DNA of 13,765 bases from an uncultured Oscillospiraceae bacterium (GTDB taxonomy: Bacteria > Bacillota > Clostridia > Oscillospirales > Ruminococcaceae), in NCBI GenBank assembly GCA_900553955.1, contig USFO01000039.1, positions 1 through 13,765 of the forward strand, in the 5' to 3' direction. The stretch's first letter is position 1. Each line of letters opens with the position of its first letter. Positions 8,238 to 13,765 of this stretch are shown here, in pieces. The notes beneath the pieces were generated by a model. It was not told the origin of the DNA and searched no databases. It saw only the letters and a program-made list of their open reading frames with translations. The position numbers and the translations under genes are program-made.

Positions 8238-9071
8238 ATGCTGACTTATAATCAAGTAAAAGGCTCCGCGGAGTTCATTATGGCACAGACCAGAGTGCGC
8301 CCCAAAATCGCAATAATCCTCGGCACGGGACAAAGTTCCATAGCGTCCGAAATAGAGGGTGCGGTGAGAATTCCCTACAAGAACATTCCCCGCTGGAATT
8401 CCCCCGCACAAAAGAGCCACGAGGGCGTGCTCGTAATAGGAACCCTCGACAAGGTTCCCGTTGCCGTAATGAGCGGCAGACTGCATTTCTACGAGGGCAA
8501 TTCCTTTGCGGAGTGTGCATATCCCATTGCCGTGCTCAAGGCTTTGGGCGTTGAAAAAATAATTATGACGAACGCTGCCGGCGGCATAAATACAGAGTAT
8601 AAGCCCGGCGATTTCGTCATGCTCACCGACCATATCAAATTCTTTGACGACAGCCCCCTTCGCGGCGAGGACGCAAGCATTTTCGGCACCGGAAGATTTT
8701 TTGATATGAGCGACACCTACGGCGAGTATATGCGTAACCGCGTGATAGGCGAGTTCGAGGCAGAAACCGGCATTTCGCTGAAAACCGGCGTTTACGCATA
8801 TATGCCCGGTCCCCAGTTTGAAACTCCGGCGGAGATAAGGGCGCTGCGGGTGCTGGGAGCCGACGTTGTGGGCATGAGCACCGTTCCCGAGGTGATTATG
8901 GCGGCGGCCTGCGGAATAAAGGTTCTGGGCATTTCCGTTGTCACCAATATGGCGGCGGGCGTTCTGCCGAGAGCGCTTACCTTGGCGGAGGTGGACGACG
9001 TCTGCCAAAGAGTGGACGGCGACTTCAAAAAGCTTATTCGCACCGCGGCAAGAGTTCTTGCGGCGGAATAA
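8238..9071 (+). CDS. Purine nucleoside phosphorylase (type I, trimeric family, 6-oxopurine)
   Basis: Cleaves purine nucleosides with phosphate to base plus (deoxy)ribose-1-phosphate in the cytoplasm. The 277-residue length and motifs fit the trimeric PNP/MTAP family: ILGTGQSS (phosphate loop, about 27-34), H61 in KSHEG, GRLHFYEG (80-87), TNAAGG (111-116), GPQFETPAE (191-199) and VGMSTVPE (211-218). Substrate choice can be read: E195 (FET) and N237 (VVTNMAAG) are the equivalents of human PNP Glu201 and Asn243, which bind 6-oxopurines, so inosine and guanosine are the expected substrates rather than adenosine or methylthioadenosine. The phosphate loop has Thr-Gly-Gln where GSGL is commoner. The ribosome binding site ACGGAGG lies ahead of the ATG. 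It lies between the small acidic protein gene and the MtaD-type deaminase, suggesting one salvage unit. punA or deoD-like symbols are possible but I leave the symbol empty. Confidence 0.93.
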   Translation: MLTYNQVKGSAEFIMAQTRVRPKIAIILGTGQSSIASEIEGAVRIPYKNIPRWNSPAQKSHEGVLVIGTLDKVPVAVMSGRLHFYEGNSFAECAYPIAVLKALGVEKIIMTNAAGGINTEYKPGDFVMLTDHIKFFDDSPLRGEDASIFGTGRFFDMSDTYGEYMRNRVIGEFEAETGISLKTGVYAYMPGPQFETPAEIRALRVLGADVVGMSTVPEVIMAAACGIKVLGISVVTNMAAGVLPRALTLAEVDDVCQRVDGDFKKLIRTAARVLAAE

Positions 9072-9103
9072 TTGCCGAGTGAATAAAACAGGAGGAAAGA
9101 ATA

Positions 9104-10387
9104 ATGCTCTTTAAGGACATTACTTACATCGACGAAAATTTCAACGCCGTGGAGCATGCCTATGTCGGCACGAAGAACGGCGTAATCGACTATATCTCCA
9201 CCGAAAAGACAGATTGGGGCTACGGCGAGGTGTACGACGGCAGGGGAAAGGTGCTTATTCCCGGTTTGGTGAACAACCACACCCACGCCGCCATGACTCT
9301 TATGCGCGGCTACGGAGAGGATTTACCCCTTCAGCGCTGGCTGACCGAAAAAATCTTCCCCTTTGAGGCGCAGTGGGACGAAAACAGCATTTATTGGGCA
9401 GGTATGCTCGCCATGGCGGAAATGATGGCCTGCGGCACGACCTCCTTTACCGATATGTATTTCTTTGACAGGATTGCCGCAAAGGTAGTCAAGGAATCCG
9501 GCATGAAATGCAATTTCAGCAACCCTCCCGTGGGAACAGACGGAACCTCCCTCAAAAAGATGGATTATTTCAAGGACACCTATGAGGAAATTCAGAAATA
9601 CTGCCGCACCAAGGGCAGATTCGTTCACGAGTTCGGACTTCATGCGGAGTATTCCTCCTGCGAATCCCTTGTAAGAGAAACCGCGGCGTTCGCCAAGGAG
9701 AATAATCTTCGTATCCACGCACATTTGTCCGAAACGAAGCTTGAGCACGAGGAGTGCAAGCAGCGCCACGGAATGACTCCGGCTCTCTATTTCGAAAAAT
9801 GCGGCCTTTATGAGAACCCCACCAACCTTGCGCATTGTGTTTGGGTGGAGGACGAGGATATTGAGTGCCTTGCAAGGAACCATGTCAGCGTTACGCACTG
9901 CCCCTCCAGCAATATGAAGCTTGGCTCCGGCTTTGCTCCTATCAGAAAAATGCTTGACGCAGGCATCAATGTCGCACTCGGTACGGACGGTGCCTCAAGC
10001 AACAACAACCTCAATATGTTCGAGGAGATGCACCTTGCCGCCATGATAGCAAGGGGCAGCTCCGGTAATGCAGGCGAGGTTTCTCCTAAGGAGATTTTCA
10101 AAATGGCGACGGTGAACGGCGCAATTTCTCAGGGCAGAACCGATACCGGCGTTATCAAAAAGGGCAACAAGGCCGACCTTGCGGTGGTGGACTTCAACCG
10201 TCCGCACCTTGTTCCCTGCTTCGACGTGCTGGCGAACCTTGTTTTTTCCGCACAGGGCAGCGATGTTGTGCTCACCATGGTTGACGGCGACGTAATTTAC
10301 CGTGACGGCAAGTACAAAACCATAGACATTAACAAGGTTTACGATAAGATAAGCTATTATCTTCCCAAAATAATCGAAAAAATCTAA
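9104..10387 (+). CDS. mtaD: 5'-methylthioadenosine/S-adenosylhomocysteine deaminase (MtaD-type amidohydrolase)
   Basis: A 427-residue metal-dependent amidohydrolase of the ATZ/TRZ/MtaD group. These enzymes deaminate methylthioadenosine, S-adenosylhomocysteine and often adenosine to the corresponding inosine forms. Metal and catalytic motifs visible: HTH (59-61) in NNHTHAAMTLMRG, HAHLSET (205-211), NLAHCVW with H244, HCPSSNMKL (265-273), and LGTDGASSNNNLNMF with D295 (292-306). The C-terminal ADLAVVDFNRPH...V..GDVIYRDG part is the small beta domain of the composite barrel. A strong AGGAGG site precedes the ATG. It follows the phosphorylase by 32 bases, so its inosine-type products would feed the 6-oxopurine phosphorylase. 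Related guanine/chlorohydrolase-type enzymes share these motifs; the substrate remains a family-based prediction. Confidence 0.9.
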   Translation: MLFKDITYIDENFNAVEHAYVGTKNGVIDYISTEKTDWGYGEVYDGRGKVLIPGLVNNHTHAAMTLMRGYGEDLPLQRWLTEKIFPFEAQWDENSIYWAGMLAMAEMMACGTTSFTDMYFFDRIAAKVVKESGMKCNFSNPPVGTDGTSLKKMDYFKDTYEEIQKYCRTKGRFVHEFGLHAEYSSCESLVRETAAFAKENNLRIHAHLSETKLEHEECKQRHGMTPALYFEKCGLYENPTNLAHCVWVEDEDIECLARNHVSVTHCPSSNMKLGSGFAPIRKMLDAGINVALGTDGASSNNNLNMFEEMHLAAMIARGSSGNAGEVSPKEIFKMATVNGAISQGRTDTGVIKKGNKADLAVVDFNRPHLVPCFDVLANLVFSAQGSDVVLTMVDGDVIYRDGKYKTIDINKVYDKISYYLPKIIEKI

Positions 10388-10406
10388 ACGGCAAACACAA
10401 TCTTCC

Positions 10407-10442
10407 GTGACCGGAAAGTTCGGCTTTCCGGTCACAGCTTTT
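10407..10442 (+). terminator. Rho-independent terminator after mtaD
   Basis: GTGACCGGAAAG (10407-10418) and CTTTCCGGTCAC (10424-10435) form a perfect 12-bp stem with a five-base loop TTCGG. A short run of four T follows (10439-10442). It starts 19 bases after the mtaD stop and ends 18 bases before the flippase ATG, dividing two transcription units. The weak T-run means some read-through is possible. Confidence 0.75.
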
Positions 10443-10460
10443 GAAGCGCGGAGGGCTTTA

Positions 10461-12215
10461 ATGACCAGAAAAAAACAGAACTTCCTCCAGGGGGCGCTTA
10501 TTTTAAGCGTTGCCGCAATTATAGTAAAAATCATAGGCGCTGTTTACAAAATTCCGCTGATGAACATCTTCGGCGGCGAAGGCTTTGGCTATTACAACAC
10601 GGCCTATCAGATATTCACGCCGCTTTATACCATAGCCACGGCGGGCATACCCATTGCCGTTGCACGAATGGTTTCGGAATGCGTTACCATGGTGCGCTAT
10701 TGCGATGTGCGCAGGATTTTTCAGATTTCCATGACCTGCTTTGTGGTCACGGGCACTGTGGGCAGCGTTATTATGCTGTTCGGCAGCAAGTTCCTTGCGG
10801 GAACGGTGTGTAACAACCCCGGCGCATTCCTTTCGGTAATTATGCTTTCGCCGGCAGTGTTCTTCCTTTGCATGACAAGCGCTTACCGCGGGTATTACCA
10901 AGGCTTACGCAATATGTACCCCACGGCGATATCTCAGGTTATCGAAGCGGTTGTAAAGGTGGGCGTGGGTCTGACCCTGACGCTGCTCGTTTACAACTGG
11001 GGCATAAAGGTTTACGAAGAAAAGGGCAGCTTTTACGGTATTGACCTTGGCATTTCCACCGAAAGTCTGACTGCGCAAAGCGCCGTTGCGCCGATTGCGG
11101 CGGCAGCCGCCATCTGCGGTGTAATGATTTCCACCATGGTGGGAATGTTATATATGATGCTGCATTATCGCCTTAAGGGCGACGGAATCACCCAATCGGA
11201 GCTTATGGACGCACCGGAGGCAACCTCCAAGCGGGTGCTGCTCAAAACGCTCATAAGCATTTCCGTCCCGATTTGCTTGGCGACCCTTTCAACGAACATT
11301 ACAAACTTAATTGACCTTGTTTCGATTATCAACCGCATTGATTATGCGCTGCGCCTTGACCACGCAACGGTTATGGCAATGTACGAAGGGCTTTTGCCCG
11401 AGGGACTTGACGCCGCGGGCATTCCGAACTACCTGTACGGAGTTTATTCCGGCATGCCTGTGACCATGTTCAACCTCGTTCCGACCATTGCAATGACCTT
11501 CGGAACGGCGGCTTTACCCAATGTTGCAGTGGCTTGGACATCACACAACCGTCACAGAATCAAATACTCAATCGACACAGTTCTGCGATTAACCACTTTG
11601 GTGGCAATTCCGGCGGGCTTTGGACTTTCAGTTCTGGCAAAGCCGATTTTGACACTGCTTTACCCCAAACGCCTGACCGAAGTTGAGATCGCGGCACCCA
11701 TGCTGGAGGTTATGGGCATAACCGTAATCTTCGTCTGCGTGTGCGCCTCCTGCCACAGCGTTTTGCAGGGAATAGGCAAAGAACGGCTGCCGCTGTTCTT
11801 TATGCTTGGCGGTGCAACGGTCAAGCTTCTGATGAACTTTATTCTTGTGGCGGTGCCTTCTTTTAATATAAAAGCGGCGCCATACGGCTCGCTTATGTGC
11901 TACATTCTGATTATGGCTGCGGACATTTTGGCAATCAACCATTTCGGCGGAATACGAATCAACATTTACGCCATATTCATAAAGCCGATTTTCGCCGGCG
12001 GGCTTTGTGCGCTGGGTGCAAAGCTGGGTTATTGGCTGGGACAGATTCTGAAGCTTTCATCTAATATTTCCACCGTCATTGCAATACTTATTGCGGCGGT
12101 AATCTATGTGTTTGCGGTGCTTTTGACCCGCACAATCACAAAAAAAGATTTTTTAATGCTTCCAAAAGGCGAAAAAATCGCAGAAATACTTGAAAAATTA
12201 CACTTATTACGATAA
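10461..12215 (+). CDS. SpoVB/YabM-like lipid II or polysaccharide flippase (MOP superfamily)
   Basis: A polytopic membrane protein of 584 residues with about 14 predicted hydrophobic segments, of the MOP (multidrug/oligosaccharidyl-lipid/polysaccharide) exporter superfamily that includes SpoVB, YabM and MurJ. Such proteins flip lipid-linked cell-wall or polysaccharide precursors across the cytoplasmic membrane. The N-terminal signature KIIGAVYKIPLMNIFG, then GYYNTAYQIFTPLY and AGIPIAVARMVSE, is diagnostic of the SpoVB/YabM branch. I start at ATG 10461 because GGAGGG lies 5 bases ahead and the residues MTRKKQNFLQGALILS are the usual N-terminus; the open frame further upstream begins with a GTG inside a terminator hairpin. 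mazG follows 20 bases after its stop, as in the B. subtilis yabM-yabN order. No gene for SpoVT is seen upstream; the exact cargo cannot be told. Confidence 0.9.
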   Translation: MTRKKQNFLQGALILSVAAIIVKIIGAVYKIPLMNIFGGEGFGYYNTAYQIFTPLYTIATAGIPIAVARMVSECVTMVRYCDVRRIFQISMTCFVVTGTVGSVIMLFGSKFLAGTVCNNPGAFLSVIMLSPAVFFLCMTSAYRGYYQGLRNMYPTAISQVIEAVVKVGVGLTLTLLVYNWGIKVYEEKGSFYGIDLGISTESLTAQSAVAPIAAAAAICGVMISTMVGMLYMMLHYRLKGDGITQSELMDAPEATSKRVLLKTLISISVPICLATLSTNITNLIDLVSIINRIDYALRLDHATVMAMYEGLLPEGLDAAGIPNYLYGVYSGMPVTMFNLVPTIAMTFGTAALPNVAVAWTSHNRHRIKYSIDTVLRLTTLVAIPAGFGLSVLAKPILTLLYPKRLTEVEIAAPMLEVMGITVIFVCVCASCHSVLQGIGKERLPLFFMLGGATVKLLMNFILVAVPSFNIKAAPYGSLMCYILIMAADILAINHFGGIRINIYAIFIKPIFAGGLCALGAKLGYWLGQILKLSSNISTVIAILIAAVIYVFAVLLTRTITKKDFLMLPKGEKIAEILEKLHLLR

Positions 12216-12235
12216 AATAATAGGAGGCTGTTTTT

Positions 12236-13030
12236 ATGCAGGCTGATTTTGGCAAAAAGGAAAAATACACGGTAGACGACCTTGTTAAAATTATGTCATT
12301 GCTGAGAAGTGAAAACGGCTGCCCGTGGGACAGGGAACAGACCCACGCTTCCATTCGCGCAAACTTTATTGAGGAAACCTATGAAGCGGTGGAGGCCATT
12401 GACGAGGATAGCCTGGCGAAGCTCAAGGAGGAGCTGGGCGATGTTCTGCTTCAGGTGGTGTTCCATGCCCAGATGGAAAAAGAAAAAGGCAATTTTGATT
12501 TCAACGATGTCTGCGACGGCATTTGCAAAAAGCTTATTGTGCGGCACCCGCATGTTTTCGGCAATGAAAAAGCGGATTCCGCCGAAAAGGTGCTGGACAG
12601 ATGGGAAGAAATCAAGAATGAAACCAAGGAACAGACCGGCAGCGCCACTTTGGACGCGGTGCCGAAGCAGCTGCCCGCGCTTATGCGCTGTGCAAAGCTT
12701 CAGCACCGGGCGGAAAAAGCGGGCGGATTCTCCCACAGCCTGGTGTGGTCCCTTGGCAAGCTGGATGAAGAGGTTGCGGAGCTGAAGGAAGCAGTGCGTT
12801 CCAACGACATTGTAAAATGCTGCAAGGAGATGGGTGACGTGCTGTTTTCTGCGGTGAACACCGCGCGAACCCTTGATATTGAGCCGGAGCAGTGCCTTAC
12901 TGCGGCTTCCGACAAGTTTATCAAGCGGTTCAAAAAGGCGGAAAGCCTTGCCGCGGAGTCCGGCAAAAAACTCTCCGAAATAAAAGGAGAGGAACTCAAT
13001 TCCCTTTGGCTGGAGGCCAAAAACGTTTAA
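12236..13030 (+). CDS. mazG: Nucleoside triphosphate pyrophosphohydrolase MazG
   Basis: Hydrolyses (d)NTPs to NMP and pyrophosphate, with a house-cleaning role against abnormal nucleotides, in the cytoplasm. The 264-residue protein carries two tandem MazG domains. The first has the family signature GCPWDREQTH (28-37) and metal-binding EETYE (46-50) with EELGD (65-69); the second has EEVAE (178-182) and EMGD (198-201), so both keep the acidic metal-site pattern. The linker region RHPHVFG...W is also typical. The SD TAGGAGG lies ahead of the ATG. In B. subtilis the homologous yabN follows the flippase gene yabM and precedes yabO, but its protein has an extra N-terminal methylase domain (~490 aa); here only the MazG part is present, as in E. 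coli and many Clostridia. Confidence 0.95.
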   Translation: MQADFGKKEKYTVDDLVKIMSLLRSENGCPWDREQTHASIRANFIEETYEAVEAIDEDSLAKLKEELGDVLLQVVFHAQMEKEKGNFDFNDVCDGICKKLIVRHPHVFGNEKADSAEKVLDRWEEIKNETKEQTGSATLDAVPKQLPALMRCAKLQHRAEKAGGFSHSLVWSLGKLDEEVAELKEAVRSNDIVKCCKEMGDVLFSAVNTARTLDIEPEQCLTAASDKFIKRFKKAESLAAESGKKLSEIKGEELNSLWLEAKNV

Positions 13031-13041
13031 CAAATTAAAAA

Positions 13042-13054
13042 GCGGCAAAGCCGC
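13042..13054. repeat. Short inverted repeat in the hup leader
   Basis: GCGGC (13042-13046) and GCCGC (13050-13054) form a 5-bp GC stem with an AAA loop between the mazG stop and the hup ribosome binding site. On the plus strand no T-run follows, so it is not a terminator in the direction of the genes. A run of A before it would be a T-run on the minus strand. It could be a 5' mRNA stabilising hairpin for hup; the function is not shown. Confidence 0.4.
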
Positions 13055-13081
13055 AGATTACAAAACGGAGGTATTTTTAAA

Positions 13082-13357
13082 ATGACCAAATCTGATCTTA
13101 TCGCAGCAGTAGCAACCAAAGTAGGTTCTTCCAAGAAGGACAGCGAAAAAGCAGTTAACGCTGTTATCGAATCCATCACCGAGGCTCTTGCCAGCGGCGA
13201 ATCCGTACAGCTCGTAGGCTTCGGCACCTTCGAAGTTAAAGACCGCGCTGCAAGAAAAGGCGTAAACCCCAGAACCAAAGAGGAAATCACCATTGAAGCT
13301 TCCAAGCTCCCGTCCTTCAAAGCCGGCAAAGCTCTTAAAGAAGCTGTTTCCAAATAA
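13082..13357 (+). CDS. hup: DNA-binding protein HU
   Basis: A 91-residue histone-like protein that binds and bends chromosomal DNA as a dimer. The N-terminal helices ([15 protein letters not shown]), the [15 protein letters not shown] hairpin and the NPRTKEEI arm followed by the [13 protein letters not shown]-terminal helix are the full HU fold. The arm reads KGVNP where GRNP is commoner, so one arm residue is Val instead of Arg. A strong GGAGGT site is placed 9 bases before the ATG and a strong terminator follows the stop. None of its 13 alanine codons is GCG and none of its 9 valine codons is GTG, unlike the flanking genes, which fits a very highly expressed gene. Its place between mazG and rqcP is seen in various Clostridia but not in B. 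subtilis. Confidence 0.97.
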   Translation: MTKSDLIAAVATKVGSSKKDSEKAVNAVIESITEALASGESVQLVGFGTFEVKDRAARKGVNPRTKEEITIEASKLPSFKAGKALKEAVSK

Positions 13358-13373
13358 TCATTTTGTGATTTTT

Positions 13374-13400
13374 CCCCTGTCGCTTTGGCAGGGGCTTTTT
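13374..13400 (+). terminator. Rho-independent terminator after hup
   Basis: CCCCTGTC (13374-13381) pairs with GGCAGGGG (13387-13394) with one G-U pair and a GCTTT loop, followed by CTTTTT (13395-13400). It is 17 bases after the hup stop and 27 bases before the rqcP start. It should limit read-through from the highly expressed hup gene into rqcP. Confidence 0.85.
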
Positions 13401-13427
13401 AATACCTCAGAAAGAAAGGGAAAGAAT

Positions 13428-13670
13428 ATGCGACTTGATAAATACCTGAAGGTGACGCGCCTTATCAAGCGCCGCACTATTGCGAACGAGGCCTGCGACG
13501 CGGGCAGGGTTTTGGTGAACGGCAAGGTCGCACGCGCTTCCTACGAAGTGAAGGAGGACGACGTGATTGAAATTCAGCTTGGGCAGCGCCCGCTGAAAGT
13601 GCAGGTTGTTTCCGTCACGGAATCCCCGCGCAAGGAAGAGGCTGCGCAGAATTACAAGGTGATAGAATGA
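13428..13670 (+). CDS. rqcP: RqcP (YabO) S4-domain RNA-binding protein of ribosome quality control
   Basis: An 80-residue protein made almost entirely of an S4 RNA-binding domain (MRLDKYLKVTRLIKRRT, then AGRVLVNGKVARASYEVKEDDVIEI) with a short tail ending KEEAAQNYKVIE. It closely matches what is known of B. subtilis YabO/RqcP, which acts with RqcH on stalled 50S subunits to add poly-alanine tails. The ATG at 13428 is chosen because AAAGGG lies 7 bases before it and MRLDKYLK is the family N-terminus; the open frame further upstream runs through the hup terminator and is not translated. The alternative is the related heat-shock protein HslR, which is longer. The stop overlaps a downstream ATG (ATGA), so the next gene is, or was, translationally coupled. 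Confidence 0.94.
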   Translation: MRLDKYLKVTRLIKRRTIANEACDAGRVLVNGKVARASYEVKEDDVIEIQLGQRPLKVQVVSVTESPRKEEAAQNYKVIE

Positions 13671-13690
13671 AAGCAAAAGGACGGCATTAA
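13667..13690 (+). pseudogene. Candidate truncated start of the sporulation gene yabP
   Basis: An ATG overlaps the rqcP stop (ATGA) and has AAGGTGAT as a ribosome binding site a few bases upstream (13656-13663). It encodes only MKAKGRH before TAA. In Firmicutes the gene after rqcP/yabO is normally yabP, whose product begins with a short charged stretch ending in an R-H-like pair before the first strand. The seven codons fit that, but they are too short to prove homology. The sequence after it changes character, so the gene may have been cut by an insertion. Confidence 0.3.
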
Positions 13691-13765
13691 TGAACAAGTC
13701 CATAAAAAATGGACAATAGAAAAAAGAGACCTCCTATGGTAGAATTAAAGAAACTACTATAGGAG
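13691..13765 (+). mobile_element. Possible left end of an insertion element (continues outside the window)
   Basis: From 13691 the sequence is AT-rich (24 G/C in 75 bases) compared with GC-rich neighbouring genes. It begins TGAACAAGTCCAT, contains a 6-bp hairpin (GTCCAT 13698-13703, ATGGAC 13709-13714, A5 loop) and ends with a larger hairpin. A TG-starting terminal repeat is common in IS3-family and related elements, but no transposase is visible before the window edge and I do not recognise a specific element. An ordinary AT-rich leader of another gene is the alternative. Confidence 0.35.
13731..13765 (+). promoter_or_regulatory. Hairpin that may sequester a Shine-Dalgarno site
   Basis: CTCCTATGGTAG (13731-13742) pairs with CTACTATAGGAG (13754-13765) over 12 positions, one of them G-U, around an 11-base A-rich loop. 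The right arm ends in TAGGAG, a ribosome binding sequence, and the left arm carries its CTCCT complement. The start codon it would serve is beyond the window. Insertion elements such as IS200 and IS10 use similar hairpins to silence transposase translation from outside transcripts. Confidence 0.5.

Noticed and set aside
7695..9008. A 437-codon minus-strand open frame opposite the small acidic protein gene and the phosphorylase.
   Set aside because: Antisense shadow of real genes; it reads across a promoter and intergenic region and shows no domain.
10347..10364. An inverted repeat AAGATAA...TTATCTT near the end of mtaD.
   Set aside because: It lies inside the coding sequence, is AT-only and short, and a far better terminator follows at 10407.
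13293..13427. An in-frame upstream extension of rqcP overlapping the end of hup.
   Set aside because: It runs through hup in another frame and through the hup terminator, while a proper ribosome binding site and the family N-terminus mark ATG 13428.
1..13765. CRISPR arrays, tRNA and rRNA genes, riboswitches and phage genes were looked for.
   Set aside because: No repeated spacer pattern, tRNA cloverleaf, rRNA-like stretch or recognisable riboswitch core was seen; nearly all of the window is protein coding.

Overview
The window is a dense, all-plus-strand stretch of a bacterial chromosome with 12 substantial protein genes and almost no spare sequence; the largest gap between genes is about 80 bases. 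Gene content and order point to an anaerobic, probably spore-forming member of the Clostridia (Firmicutes). The recJ-relA-dtd-MBL hydrolase-hemZ run is a familiar Firmicutes arrangement, and the flippase-mazG-hup-rqcP run matches the yabM-yabN-yabO-yabP sporulation/cell-envelope neighbourhood of Bacillus subtilis. The species cannot be told from the sequence alone.

Region 1 (1 to about 7670) is one tightly packed operon: recJ (5' end outside the window), relA/spoT-type rel, dtd, a metallo-beta-lactamase-fold hydrolase, hemZ, and a uridine-kinase-like nucleoside kinase that overlaps hemZ by 32 bases. It combines DNA repair, stringent response, tRNA proofreading, detoxification and radical SAM chemistry. 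apt, which often sits between recJ and relA in Firmicutes, is absent. A weak terminator-like structure closes the region.

Region 2 (about 7675 to 10442) starts with a good housekeeping promoter (TTGATT, 17 bases, TATAAT). It holds a small acidic-tailed protein of unknown function, a purine nucleoside phosphorylase whose residues predict 6-oxopurine preference, and an MtaD-type 5'-methylthioadenosine/S-adenosylhomocysteine deaminase. Together the last two form a logical salvage route: deaminate adenosine-type nucleosides, then cleave them to hypoxanthine. A perfect 12-bp hairpin ends the unit.

Region 3 (10461 to 13670) holds a SpoVB/YabM-like lipid flippase, mazG, the HU gene hup (with a strong terminator behind it and codon use unlike its neighbours) and rqcP (yabO), an S4 RNA-binding protein of ribosome quality control.

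The last ~95 bases are the most unusual part. An ATGA-coupled start reading MKAKGRH, plausible as the N-terminus of the expected sporulation gene yabP, stops after seven codons. The sequence then becomes AT-rich, with a TGAACAAGTCCAT element, a small hairpin, and at the very edge a 12-bp hairpin that pairs an anti-Shine-Dalgarno-like CTCCT with AGGAG. This looks like the left end of an inserted mobile element with a sequestered ribosome binding site, but the rest lies beyond the window.
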